A DNA stretch of 64,000 nt from Acidobacteriota bacterium (GTDB taxonomy: Bacteria; Acidobacteriota; UBA6911; JACQSX01): assembly GCA_016211105.1 (NCBI GenBank), contig JACQSX010000028.1:1-64000 (forward strand), in the 5' to 3' direction. Positions 39,840 through 48,423 of the stretch are shown piece by piece. Below the pieces are notes generated by a model. The model was given only the letters and a program-made list of their open reading frames with translations, made no database searches and was not told the origin of the DNA. A program made the translations under genes and the position numbers. Position 1 is the first letter of the stretch, and each line of letters begins with the position of its first letter.

Positions 39840-40625
39840 TCAGGCAGAAATTGATTCGCCGCCTTGGGTTTCTTGCGCGAAGGCTCTTTCCAGAGCTTGG
39901 ATAATTCCGTCTGTTGACGCATCGGCGGCCATCCAGTCGACGCTTAACCCCAACTCCCGCATCCTCTGGGCGGTTGCCGGCCCAACAGCGCAATATTTCA
40001 GAGGACTGCGAACCGCCTCTACCGGGCGTTTCGAGGCGAAAACCTCGGCCGCCGAACCGCTCATGAACACGACTGCGTCGATCTCGCTCCAGGGAGCAAC
40101 TTGCAGGACCGCGATTCCACCAGGGTCGGGGGTAGTGCGGTAGAGTGGCACCTCAGTTATCCGCGCTCCCATGCGTGACAGAGCGCCGCGCAGGAGATCG
40201 CGTGTTTTCTCCGCTAAGAAAAGTCCAAATCTTTTCCCGGTGAGGTCGAGCTGTCCCAAAGCCTGGATCAAGCCTTCCGAACTGGCGGTTTCGGGAACCA
40301 GAGATATCTTCCAATTGCATTGCTTTACTGCCGCTGCTGTCGCAGACCCGATGACCGCGATCTGCATGCGCTCCGGCATGCTGGCTCTCATTCTCCGGAA
40401 GTGCTGGCAAAAGTAGTCCACTCCGTTGGCGCTCGTGAATACAAGCCAATCGAAATCCTCCAGCTTGGAAATCACCAATCTCGTCCCTTCTGGATTGATG
40501 GATTCCGTCCGGATTAACGGTGCCACATACACGATCGCCTGTCGTTTTTCCAGTTCTTGTTGTAATCCGGCGGACTGCCGCGCCGGGCGCGTCAGGAGAA
40601 TGTGTTTGTTCTGCAAATGGCTCAT
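39840..40625 (-). CDS. hemD: Uroporphyrinogen-III synthase
   Basis: 261 residues. It shows the weakly conserved HemD pattern: ILLTRPARQSAGLQQELEKR, DWLVFTSANGVDYFCQHF and VVFMSGSAAEVFA. It closes and inverts ring D of the tetrapyrrole. No other haem gene is adjacent. Confidence 0.87.
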   Translation of the reverse strand: MSHLQNKHILLTRPARQSAGLQQELEKRQAIVYVAPLIRTESINPEGTRLVISKLEDFDWLVFTSANGVDYFCQHFRRMRASMPERMQIAVIGSATAAAVKQCNWKISLVPETASSEGLIQALGQLDLTGKRFGLFLAEKTRDLLRGALSRMGARITEVPLYRTTPDPGGIAVLQVAPWSEIDAVVFMSGSAAEVFASKRPVEAVRSPLKYCAVGPATAQRMRELGLSVDWMAADASTDGIIQALERAFAQETQGGESISA

Positions 40626-40828
40626 GGCAAATTCAGGCCTCGGCGACTCCTTTGATCAGTTTTTGGCGAGGGCAAAAGCGAGCGCATGTGCCGGCACGGA
40701 TTTCCGCGATGTAGAAAGTCATTTCCTCATTGTAGGATGGTAGGTGAGCTTGTGACAAATCTCCATTGTGCAACGTTGTGCTCCCTTGGCGGCGGATCGT
40801 AAATTGAGACTCTCAAAGTTACGATTTC

Positions 40829-41038
40829 AAATTGCGGATCTCGGATTGCGGATGGTTGCAGTTACACGGCCGTATATTTTGGGTCGGGAAGCGTTTCGGT
40901 TTTTTTGTGTCGACCTGATTTTGGGGGAGAGGTAAATCTTATATTGTCGTCCTGTTTGATTTAATGAGCAATTCAAGGTTTGCAATGCGAGATCGCCGTT
41001 CGGATAATCTGCAATCCGCAATCCGAAATCTGCAATTT
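40829..41038. repeat. Inverted repeat pair flanking the EamA gene start
   Basis: The 25-bp sequence at 40829-40853 (starting AAATTGCGGATC) recurs in inverted orientation at 41014-41038 with two mismatches. More ATCCGCAATCC-type units lie nearby. Their translation gives Q-S-A-I-R-N strings, a familiar artefact of such repeats. The element explains the odd first residues of the open frame beginning at 40964. Confidence 0.6.
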
Positions 41039-41092
41039 GAAATTGGGACTTCCACACTCCGCAATCCGCATTCGGCCCGGCCGATTGTTGCC

Positions 41093-41944
41093 ATGATTCT
41101 GACTGCGCTCCTCTGGAGTACCAGCGGTTGGTTGATCAAGGTGATTTCAATGGACGCAGTTTCCATGGCGGGATGGCGTTCCGGCATTGCCGGCCTTACA
41201 TTGCTTCTCATTGCGCGTGCCTGTAAGATCCCGGTGGGTCTCCCAAGAGATGGTCTCTGCTGGCTCGCTGCCGTTTTCTACGCCGTAATCCTGTTCCTGT
41301 TTGTGGCCGCGACCAAGGTCACGGCTGCTGCCAATGTTATTTTCTTGCAATATACCGCTCCCATTTACGTGTTGCTGCTGGAGCCGATTTTTCTGAAGAC
41401 TCGCTTTCGGTTTCGAGATGCGGGCTTTGTGGGTCTGGCGGTTGTTGGCATGTCGCTTTTCTTTCTGGGGCGGATCGAGGTAGGGGACTGGCGCGGAAAC
41501 GCTATGGCGCTGGGCAGCGGGATGGCCTTTGGCGCGTTTGCCCTGATTGCGCGGTCGCAGCACGAGAATGATCGGGCGCGCTGGCAGGCAGTGATTCTTG
41601 GAAACTTCGTTTTGTTTGCTGCAATGCTGCTGTTCTTTCTCTGCAGTCCGGCGCGCATGTCCTGGCCGGGCGGCAAACTTCAGACGGCAGGGCTGCTCTT
41701 CCTGGGTCTGTTTCAGATTGGCTGCGCCTATGCCCTGTTTACCTATGCCATCTCAAAAATATCCGCGTTGGAAACGATGCTTTTAGCGATGCTTGAACCG
41801 ATATTAAATCCGGTGTGGGTTTATCTCGGCACTAGAGAAATCCCCTCGCCATGGGCGTTCTGGGGCGGAGCGCTGATCCTTGGGGCCGTCGTGGGACGGA
41901 CATGGCTTGAAGCTCGCGTGTCTAAGTTTCACGGCAATGGGTAG
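41093..41944 (+). CDS. EamA/DMT-family transporter
   Basis: 283 residues from the ATG at 41093 (MILTALLWSTSGWLIKV). Starting at 40964 would translate the adjacent repeat. Ten hydrophobic segments and the duplicated EamA fold (late KISALETMLLAMLEPILNPV) indicate a drug/metabolite-type exporter. Substrate unknown. It is the last chromosomal-looking gene before the tRNA. Confidence 0.85.
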   Translation: MILTALLWSTSGWLIKVISMDAVSMAGWRSGIAGLTLLLIARACKIPVGLPRDGLCWLAAVFYAVILFLFVAATKVTAAANVIFLQYTAPIYVLLLEPIFLKTRFRFRDAGFVGLAVVGMSLFFLGRIEVGDWRGNAMALGSGMAFGAFALIARSQHENDRARWQAVILGNFVLFAAMLLFFLCSPARMSWPGGKLQTAGLLFLGLFQIGCAYALFTYAISKISALETMLLAMLEPILNPVWVYLGTREIPSPWAFWGGALILGAVVGRTWLEARVSKFHGNG

Positions 41945-41946
41945 AA

Positions 41947-41965
41947 CAGGATTCCCCCAATCCTG
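41947..41965 (+). terminator. Hairpin after the EamA gene
   Basis: CAGGATT and AATCCTG form a 7-bp stem around five C, three bases after the stop codon. The U tract is weak (CTTTC), so it is a possible terminator only. Confidence 0.4.
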
Positions 41966-42161
41966 CTTTCCCGCGGCAGGCGCTTTTGCGCTCCCCTGGT
42001 TTGTCCGGAGCGTAGTGCGGGTTTCCTAAATTGAAATGATCGAGGTCGACCCAATCGAGGTACGTAGGCCTTTTACACAGCTTGACGTGGTTATCGCCCT
42101 CGTCGTGTCGTGCTCCCAAGTTGACAGATGCCAAACGGCACAGTAATATCAATGGACGTGG

Positions 42162-42238
<77 letters not shown>

Positions 42239-42255
42239 ACCTTCTATCTTCGCTG

Positions 42256-42278
42256 GCCACTGCAAAGTGGCTTTTTTG
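42256..42278 (+). terminator. Intrinsic terminator of tRNA-fMet
   Basis: GCCACT-GCAA-AGTGGC followed by six T: a textbook rho-independent terminator 17 bp after the tRNA. Confidence 0.85.
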
Positions 42279-42319
42279 TTGGATTTGCAGGGCTGAGCGA
42301 CCATTTTTCATTTCCCAAA

Positions 42320-42580
42320 TTAGTGTACCTTTTCGGTGCTTGACGCCTTTTCTACAACATTTCTACAACAAAAACTTCCGAGAGCATCTCCCAGAATTGA
42401 AGCTGCCTGGTCGATATCGTCCTCATCCAGGTGGGTGTAAATATCCGCCGTGGTCGAAACGGTAGCGTAACCAAGCTGCCTCTGTGCGATCTTAATACTG
42501 CCTGTCTCGCTGTGAAGAATGGAGCCAGCCAGATGCCTGAAAGCGTGGCAACCGGACGCTCTGGCGATCCGTCGAATGCC
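42320..42580 (-). pseudogene. Tyrosine recombinase (integrase), C-terminal remnant
   Basis: On the minus strand one frame reads RRIARASGCHAFRHLAGS and LGYATVSTTADIYTHLDEDD, ending at TAA (42320-42322). This is the C-terminal catalytic part of a phage-type integrase: the H-x-x-R box (HAFRH) and the nucleophilic Tyr in IYTH. The upstream ~300 codons are missing; sequence beyond about 42580 no longer matches. Its place 82 bp from the tRNA-fMet 3' end fits an element integrated at that tRNA. Confidence 0.85.
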
Positions 42581-43426
42581 GGCCAGTGCCGGCCCACTTT
42601 TTGTCTGTGAAAAAATGGACGAAGGCCTTCTCGATCAGTGCGAACACAATCAAGACTGGCAGGAACGATATCTGCATGTCTTCGCGTCGGCTTTGGATCA
42701 AGTGTTCAACTCCTTTGAGTCCAGTCATTGCGCATCCTGTTCGCCTCAGTTGCGGCGGCTGCCAGCGGCAGCCGGTACGCTCGATCGGGAGTATGAAATC
42801 ACTGAGGATACCGGGGAAATTGAAGATCTCTTGCGAGTGGAGGAACCACCGAAAACCAAGTACCAATCTCTAGCAATGCAGGTGCAGGCTCCATGGAGAA
42901 CGCGGGGACGAGCGATCCCGGAGCCGTCAAGCCCTCCGGTGCAGCCAAGCAGGGCAAAAGACGGGTTTGCCAGTACCAAGGACCCAATGCCTTTGGCCAG
43001 GACAACTATACAGAGAGCTCCTTGATTGTGCGGCAGGATTAGGAAGGCTTTGAGGTCAAGGACATCAGCGCTGGCAAGACCTATCGGGTCCAAATTGATC
43101 AAGGCGAGATGGGTGGGGCCCTGCAACTGCGGTCTGGACGCCGGCCCTCCACCGCCTTATCAATGCTCGCACCAGATCGCCGTGCGCGGGCTACTGTTTA
43201 ATCGCTGGTGGTTCGGAAAGCCGTATCCGCGAAGGTGGCGCGGGTGTCGTTGAATGTCGGGAAAGCGCCTGCCAGGCTCATTCCAGCCTGGCAGGCGCAC
43301 CTTACTAAGGCAGCAACCCGAGTCAAGGTGGTCCCAATAAATTGTTTACATGCGCGTGCCGGTAATGATACTTTTATGGCAAAAGATATCATAGTTCAGG
43401 GTTGACGAGATTAAAGTATCACTGAA
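42581..43426 (+). other. Gene-poor stretch with unassigned fragments
   Basis: 846 bp with no supported intact gene. A frame from about 42895 reads QYQGPNAFGQDNYTESSLIV, meets a TAG at about 43039, then continues as EGFEVKDISAGKTYRVQIDQ. This looks like a decayed gene of unknown family. Its 3' part contains copy A of the 110-bp repeat. Confidence 0.45.
43097..43206 (+). repeat. Direct repeat copy A
   Basis: 110 bp, about 85% identical without gaps to 46421-46530, in the same orientation. Shared blocks include GGCCCTGCAACTGCGG and CACCAGATCGCCGT. The two copies bracket the Fic, nucleotidyltransferase and ParE-type genes. Confidence 0.7.
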
Positions 43427-44599
43427 ATGCAACTAACTGATTTTACAAAGGATATGTGGGGAGAGGTGGGTTGGAGCACAACCGGATACCACTATTTTGT
43501 TCCCGGTCCGCTTCCGCCACTCCTAATTGCTAGCTGGGAGCTGACGCAAAGGCTTTCACAAGCAGATCGAGCGGTGAGTGAATTGTCAGGGACCGCGCGA
43601 AACCTCCCGAATCCGCATCTTCTTATCGGGCCCTTTATCCGGCGTGAAGCCGTTCTGTCCAGCCGCATCGAGGGAACAGAGGCATCGCTTTCGGATTTGT
43701 TTTTCTTTGAAGCGGCGGGTCCGGCGTGGCCGACGGGGGAGCGTCCTGCCGACGTTGTTGAAGTCGCCAACTATGTGCGCGCCATGGAATATGGCCTCAA
43801 GCGGCTTAAGGAACTTCCTCTTAGCCTTAGATTGATACGTGAGCTACACGGGAAACTCATGGAAGGGGTGCGCGGGGATCGCCTCACACCTGGCCAGTTC
43901 AGAAGGTCTCAGAACTGGATCGGCCCGGCTGGCTGTACGTTGGCAGATGCAACCTATGTGCCGCCGCCGGTGAGAGAAATGAACGAGGCACTCGATAGGT
44001 TTGAGAAGTATCTTCATCAAGAATCACCCTTGCCGCCGCTGATTCGGATGGCTCTGGTGCACTATCAGTTTGAAGCGATTCATCCTTTTCTGGACGGCAA
44101 CGGGCGGATTGGAAGGTTGCTGATTTCGCTGCTTTTATGTCATGAAGGACTGCTCGCCCAACCACTCCTTTACCTGAGCGCCTACTTTGAACAAAACCGC
44201 CAGGAGTACTACCGCCGGCTGCTGGCTGTGAGCCAATCAGGTCAATGGTCGGAATGGATTCACTTTTTCCTGACGGGTGTGGCCCGGCAGTCTCGAGATG
44301 CGATTTGGAGGACCGGGAAACTTCTGGATTTATGGCAGTCCTATCGGAGGAAGTTCCAGTTGGCTAGATCCTCGGCGCTGCTGATGCGGTTAGTCGATGG
44401 TTTATTTGAATCCCCGGTGATCAGCATCTCCCGGGCCGCCGCCCGCCTTGGAGTCACTCATCGCTCTGCCACTCTGAATATCCAAAAAATGGTCGACACC
44501 GGCATCTTGACGGAGGTGACCGGACGAGAGCGATACAGGCTGTTCTTGGCGCGCGGAATTCTCAGTGTTATTGAAGAAGAAAGGAAAGAGGGAGGATAA
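43427..44599 (+). CDS. Fic-family protein (AMPylator-like)
   Basis: 390 residues. The Fic motif is complete: HPFLDGNGRIGR (residues ~222-233). An N-terminal SSRIEGTEAS carries the (S/T)xxxE(G/N) inhibitory helix, as in class II Fic proteins. A C-terminal winged-helix-like part (ARLGVTHRSATLNIQKMVDT) suggests DNA binding. Fic enzymes usually AMPylate target proteins. No separate antitoxin gene is needed when the inhibitory helix is internal. Confidence 0.9.
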   Translation: MQLTDFTKDMWGEVGWSTTGYHYFVPGPLPPLLIASWELTQRLSQADRAVSELSGTARNLPNPHLLIGPFIRREAVLSSRIEGTEASLSDLFFFEAAGPAWPTGERPADVVEVANYVRAMEYGLKRLKELPLSLRLIRELHGKLMEGVRGDRLTPGQFRRSQNWIGPAGCTLADATYVPPPVREMNEALDRFEKYLHQESPLPPLIRMALVHYQFEAIHPFLDGNGRIGRLLISLLLCHEGLLAQPLLYLSAYFEQNRQEYYRRLLAVSQSGQWSEWIHFFLTGVARQSRDAIWRTGKLLDLWQSYRRKFQLARSSALLMRLVDGLFESPVISISRAAARLGVTHRSATLNIQKMVDTGILTEVTGRERYRLFLARGILSVIEEERKEGG

Positions 44600-45094
44600 C
44601 ATCCTTGGTCGCCGACGTATCGATATCCCGAACAGAGTTTTGCGCGACTGGAGATGGATAGGGAGTTGCATTGGCAGAAATTCACGAGCGGCGTAGCCTA
44701 TCCCCTGTGAGAGACTGATAACCTGCCTGCATGGCTTCCGCGGCGCGCGACAAAGGCTTTCGACACCGAGAAGCAGAGCGCTGGAAACGTGAATGCTGAT
44801 GTGTCGTCGGAAACCACAACACACACTGGGGCCGAATGGGAGACTGGAAGTTCTTCGATCGGAATTTGGATTCGGGGGAATTCTTAAGCGATCCAGCGGT
44901 GAAGTAAGAAGTCAGAAACCCCGGATGAATCCCGTGTTGCGTATAATATCGCTCTACATCTCCAGACCAGAGCGCCTTTTTGCAACCAAGCCAGTTTAAG
45001 AAGCCAGGTTTTCTGGAGATAGCCAAAAGTCGCGGAACAGTAATACGAAAATGTAACGTGCAACAACAGCTTTTGTTTTAATGAAAGAGTGACA
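44600..45094 (+). other. Intergenic region, no supported gene
   Basis: 495 bp between Fic and the nucleotidyltransferase. Open frames exist on both strands, the longest on the minus strand at 44682-45026, but none shows a known motif, signal peptide or good ribosome binding site. Confidence 0.45.
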
Positions 45095-45385
45095 ATGACG
45101 GTTTTGGAACTGCTTCAGGACAAACGCGAAGAGATTCTCCGGATCGCTGAAAAGCACGGCGTGCGCAATGTGCGTGTTTTCGGATCTGCCGCGTGCGGGG
45201 AGGCAACCGATAAAAGTGACATTGACCTTCTAGTGCGGGCGGCGAATCAGACAAGTGCATGGTTTCCGGCCGGATTTGTGGAAGAGCTGGAGAACCTGCT
45301 TGGCTGCCGGGTTGAGGTGGTTACGGAGGATGGACTCTATTGGCTTTTGCGCCGGCGTATCCTCAAGGAAGCTAGGCCGCTGTGA
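45095..45385 (+). CDS. MNT-type nucleotidyltransferase (antitoxin-like)
   Basis: 96 residues from the ATG at 45095 (GTG 45089 also possible). The minimal nucleotidyltransferase motif is VFGSAACGEATDKSDIDLLV (GS...DxD). Such proteins are the antitoxin half of HEPN-MNT pairs and can AMPylate the HEPN toxin. The partner gene directly downstream is only a stub here. Confidence 0.85.
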   Translation: MTVLELLQDKREEILRIAEKHGVRNVRVFGSAACGEATDKSDIDLLVRAANQTSAWFPAGFVEELENLLGCRVEVVTEDGLYWLLRRRILKEARPL

Positions 45386-45432
45386 AGAAGGATCCGCGCG
45401 TCTATCTTGCAACGATTGCCGTTCATCGATAA
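45382..45432 (+). pseudogene. HEPN toxin stub
   Basis: A GTG overlapping the nucleotidyltransferase stop opens a frame VKKDPRVYLATIAVHR that ends in TAA. KKDPRVYLA is the usual start of HEPN partners, but the remaining ~95 residues are gone. The toxin is therefore lost by truncation. Confidence 0.6.
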
Positions 45433-45705
45433 TTCGTTGTACTTGTCTTTAGAGCTATAAGATCGATCAGTGCCTTCTCGCGCATCGCCAAGTATTGTTC
45501 AAAGTTATTGGAGAGTAGGGGAGAGGCGATACCCACTCTCGCCATTCTTGATAAGCCGTCAGAACGTCGTTTAAACTACAGAAAACTTGTAAGTAGATTT
45601 CGGATAAGTTTGGTTTTTCGGGTTTGCACCTGCTCTTAACCCGGCCTATCGAAAAGCAGCACAGACTGGTTGCAGTGGGGCACAGGAACGCATAGACTTT
45701 AGAAT

Positions 45706-45921
45706 ATGGCACGCATGATTCCTGTGGACGACTTGACCGCGGAAGAACGTATCGAGCTCATCGCCAGGCTGTGGGATAGTCTCGACCCCGCGGTGGCTGC
45801 GCCGATCACGCCTGCGCTGTCCGCCGAATTGGATCGCCGCGAAGCAGAGGCTAACGGGGCGCCGGATGCAGGTAATGCCTGGTCAGACATCAGGAGTGAA
45901 CTCCGCAAAAGGCTTGAGTAG
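45706..45921 (+). CDS. Addiction-module antitoxin
   Basis: 71 residues, acidic and helical, with the pattern LTAEERIELIARLWDSL and a C-terminal WSDIRSELRKRLE. This matches the small antitoxin family (putative addiction module component) found before ParE-type toxins. It abuts the toxin gene, which starts at the next base. Confidence 0.82.
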   Translation: MARMIPVDDLTAEERIELIARLWDSLDPAVAAPITPALSAELDRREAEANGAPDAGNAWSDIRSELRKRLE

Positions 45922-46221
45922 GTGCGTCGGCTCCGTGTTCGCAAGATCGCTGGGGCCGAAATTGTTGCTGCCTTCGAGTGGTATCTCAAGCGATCACCGG
46001 CTGCGGCGCGGCGGTTCCTTGACGCGGTTGACGAAGCGATGACTGCTATCGAGGAAGCGCCAGAGCGTCACACAATAATTCAGAGCCGCCTTCATCGGAT
46101 TCTATTACGACGCTTCCCGTACGCCGTTTACTACAAGGTGTTTCCATCGACGATCAGCGTTGTGGGCGTGATTCACGGGCACCGCCACCTGGACACGTGG
46201 TTGCGGCGTGCTGCGCCCTGA
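45922..46221 (+). CDS. ParE/RelE-family toxin
   Basis: 99 residues from a GTG that follows the antitoxin stop without a gap. It shows the family layout: AAFEWYLKRSPAAARRFLDA, then RFPYAVYYKVFPSTISVVGV and IHGHRHLDTW at the end. Gyrase-poisoning (ParE) and ribosome-dependent (RelE) activities cannot be told apart from sequence alone. Confidence 0.85.
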   Translation: MRRLRVRKIAGAEIVAAFEWYLKRSPAAARRFLDAVDEAMTAIEEAPERHTIIQSRLHRILLRRFPYAVYYKVFPSTISVVGVIHGHRHLDTWLRRAAP

Positions 46222-46420
46222 AGAGCAAATGCTGCTGCCGGGCGCGCAAGTTCTCAAGGAAGTCATAGAACGAAATTTATTCCGTTACATCGGTTCGCCT
46301 GGAACGGGAACGGAAGACCTTGAGGATTGCTTACGGCTTGAGGTCTCTGGTGTGGATGCGGGCGATTCCACAATTTTGAACAGCCGACTTCAATCCAAGG
46401 TCAAGCGCGGGGGTCCAACG

Positions 46421-46530
46421 GATCAAGGGAAGATGGATAGGGCCCTGCAACTGCGGCCTGGATAAGGGGCCTCCGCCTTCGTATCAATGCTCCCACCAGA
46501 TCGCCGTCCGCGGGCTGCTGTTTAATCGCT
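46421..46530 (+). repeat. Direct repeat copy B
   Basis: 110 bp, about 85% identical to 43097-43206 in the same orientation. Copy B lies between the toxin module and a merT remnant. Between 46222 and 46420 only a weak frame is present. Confidence 0.7.
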
Positions 46531-46571
46531 ATCGCTGTGTTGCATTTGGCCGATAGCGGTGGCGGTATTGG

Positions 46572-46619
46572 GCGCTGGCATTTCTTACGTTTCCCTACTA
46601 TTCGAGGTTTTTAGTTTGA
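46572..46619 (+). pseudogene. merT C-terminal remnant
   Basis: The frame ALAFLTFPYYSRFLV followed by TGA matches the last 15 residues of the intact MerT-like gene at 60535-60870 (ALAFLAFPDYSRFLV). Upstream similarity stops abruptly. A deletion or recombination next to repeat copy B removed the rest of this merT. The spacing to the following HMA gene is the same as in the intact copy. Confidence 0.75.
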
Positions 46620-46642
46620 ACTTTTCATTTTGAGGAGAGTTT

Positions 46643-46981
46643 ATGAAACAACCGAAGACTGTAATTTTTTTGATTCTTTCACTATTCGTTATCGCAGGGT
46701 GGGTCGCAACACGGCGGAGCACGATTTCCGCCGACGACAAGGCCGCGCAGCCGGCGCAGCTTGAGAAAATAACTTTTAAGGTTCAGGGGATGACCTGTGG
46801 AGGTTGCGCCCTGGCAGTAAAGAAGACTCTGGAAAAACAGCAGGGAGTCCGCAAAGCGGAAGTCTCACTGGAAAAAGGAGAAGCGATTGCCGAAGTAAAA
46901 AGAGGCAATGTCAGGCCTGAGGACCTGGCTGATGCGGTCACCAAGGTCGGGTACAAAACGACGGTGGTAAGGCTCAATTAG
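46643..46981 (+). CDS. MerP-like HMA protein with membrane anchor, copy 1
   Basis: 112 residues. An N-terminal hydrophobic segment (TVIFLILSLFVIAGWVA) exports or anchors it. One HMA domain carries the metal site GMTCGGC (about residues 50-56) and the typical KAEVSLEKGEAIAEV strand. It is a paralogue of 60895-61230. It should bind a soft metal such as Hg(II) at the outer face of the membrane and pass it to a MerT-type carrier. Confidence 0.88.
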   Translation: MKQPKTVIFLILSLFVIAGWVATRRSTISADDKAAQPAQLEKITFKVQGMTCGGCALAVKKTLEKQQGVRKAEVSLEKGEAIAEVKRGNVRPEDLADAVTKVGYKTTVVRLN

Positions 46982-46997
46982 TGGAGGATTCGACAAA

Positions 46998-47526
46998 ATG
47001 TCTCAGTGCTGTCCTACTGCAGCATCCTCGTGTTCAAACACTCAAGCGATGGAACGCCGCCTGGGAATTTGTCCCGAGTGCGGCAACAAGGGAACGAAAG
47101 TCCAACCGATTACGGTGCAAAGCCTGGTCCGGCCGGACCGCCACGTGGGAATCCAGGAAACCCAGTATCACTACTGCGCTACCCCTGAATGCGATGTCGT
47201 GTACTACTCGAATAGAGCCGATCTCGTTTTTCAGAAAAGAGATCTCACCGTCCGCATAGGAGCTAAGGAAAACGTTGATCCCATCCCTGTGTGCTATTGT
47301 TTTGGACACACGGAGCGATCCATCCAGGACGAAATTGAAAGCACAGGCAGTTCCTCTGCCGAGGAAAAGATACGCGCCGAAATAAAGGGGGGGCAACTGC
47401 GCCTGTGAAAGGACCAATCCTGCGGGAACCTGTTGTCTGGGAGACGTGCGAGCCGTGACCCGACGTTTGCTTCACAGGAAAGCGGCCGCAGAAGATCGTT
47501 GCACTATTACGTGTGCGAAGATGTAA
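46998..47526 (+). pseudogene. CopZ-type zinc/iron-sulfur protein, copy 1, frameshifted
   Basis: The frame from 46998 gives 136 residues with CCPTAASSC, ICPECGNKG and IPVCYCFGHTERSI, as in the N-terminal Zn/[2Fe-2S] domain of CopZ-like copper chaperones. It stops early at 47406. Compared with the intact copy at 61276, a run of seven G (about 47387-47393) has shifted the frame: with six G it would continue as NCACERTNPAGTCCLGDVRA to a stop at 47526. Either a real frameshift or a sequencing error in the G tract. Confidence 0.75.
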
Positions 47527-47601
47527 ACGGAACCTGTCTGTCTCAGGGGTGTCTTTCGTGCTTCTCCTGTTCCGTCTTCTGCATTTGCCAAAACATCGGA
47601 T

Positions 47602-48165
47602 CTAACCATCGCCGTGGAATTTACGCACGTTTGTCTTGTCGGCTTTGCGCGCCCAACCCCGGTCCCGTGCCCAGTCCAAGAGTTTTTCGCTCAACCGGTT
47701 CCTGCCCCGGTGCAAACGCGACATCACGGTACCGACCGGACAGTGAAGCACTTCGGCAATCTCCTGATAGGTCATCTCTTCTACGTCCCGGAGCAGGACT
47801 ACCTCGCGGAAATCCTCGGGAAGAGCCCGTACGGCTCGGACAACCTCCTCGTCTGGCACTTTCGCCAACAACTCGTCTTCAAAGCTCGCCGTCGATGGCT
47901 CTGGCGCCGGTGTTTCGGAAATCTCGACGGTCAGACGGAGGTTGCTTTTTCTCATCCAGTCCCGGTATGCATTGTGAGCTATTTTTAGTAACCAGGACTT
48001 GAGCGAGAAGTCTGCGTTGTAAGAGCTGCGGTATCGAAGCGCGCGCAGAAAGGTTTCCTGCGTAAGATCCTCGGCTGTCTGCAGATCGTCGCACAGGTGG
48101 CACAGGAAACGGTGAACATCTTCCAGAAACGTGGGTACCGCCTTCTCAAATTCCCTGCGATTCAT
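47602..48165 (-). CDS. ECF-type RNA polymerase sigma factor
   Basis: 187 residues. Region 2: LQTAEDLTQETFLRALRYRS. Region 4: LPEDFREVVLLRDVEEMTYQ then EIAEVLHCPVGTVMSRLHRG. It faces away from a zinc-finger anti-sigma gene at 48424; the pair probably works together across the 258-bp repeat-bearing intergenic region. Confidence 0.88.
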   Translation of the reverse strand: MNRREFEKAVPTFLEDVHRFLCHLCDDLQTAEDLTQETFLRALRYRSSYNADFSLKSWLLKIAHNAYRDWMRKSNLRLTVEISETPAPEPSTASFEDELLAKVPDEEVVRAVRALPEDFREVVLLRDVEEMTYQEIAEVLHCPVGTVMSRLHRGRNRLSEKLLDWARDRGWARKADKTNVRKFHGDG

Positions 48166-48260
48166 TTACAGTCCAAAAGAGCACTTTTTTGGTTCACAAG
48201 TCAAGGCGGGAACCGACTTGCCCTCCCCCAGTTTTTATACGGCCCGGCTGTGTTGCCTTG

Positions 48261-48286
48261 GAGTGCGGCGACGCGTCGCCGCACTC
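48261..48286. repeat. 26-bp perfect palindrome (REP-like)
   Basis: GAGTGCGGCGACG followed by its exact complement, 26 bp without a loop. It can form a cruciform or strong hairpin and looks like a REP-type extragenic palindrome. It is followed four bases later by another palindrome. Confidence 0.7.
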
Positions 48287-48290
48287 TTTT

Positions 48291-48310
48291 GGGCGCGACA
48301 TGTCGCGCCC
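48291..48310. repeat. 20-bp perfect palindrome (REP-like)
   Basis: GGGCGCGACATGTCGCGCCC, perfectly self-complementary. It lies in the spacer of a divergent sigma/anti-sigma pair. A further ACCGCACTCC block at about 48331 echoes the first palindrome. Confidence 0.7.
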
Positions 48311-48423
48311 TCCCAAAGCGGCCTCGTGCGACCGCACTCCAAAGCCCATGCCGAAGCGGCAGGCGGCCTGGGGAATAAATGGTTGCCCGGCCCGGTAGTT
48401 ATTCATAGACGTGAAGGAATCTA

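Noticed and set aside
44682..45026. Minus-strand 114-codon frame upstream of the nucleotidyltransferase
   Set aside because: No motif, no ribosome binding site, and a composition unlike coding regions nearby.
45423..45545. Minus-strand 40-codon frame resembling the C-terminal end of a restriction-type protein
   Set aside because: Too short and only vaguely similar; it may be a remnant but cannot be supported.
46208..46465. 85-codon frame after the ParE-type toxin
   Set aside because: It reads into repeat copy B and has no recognisable domain.
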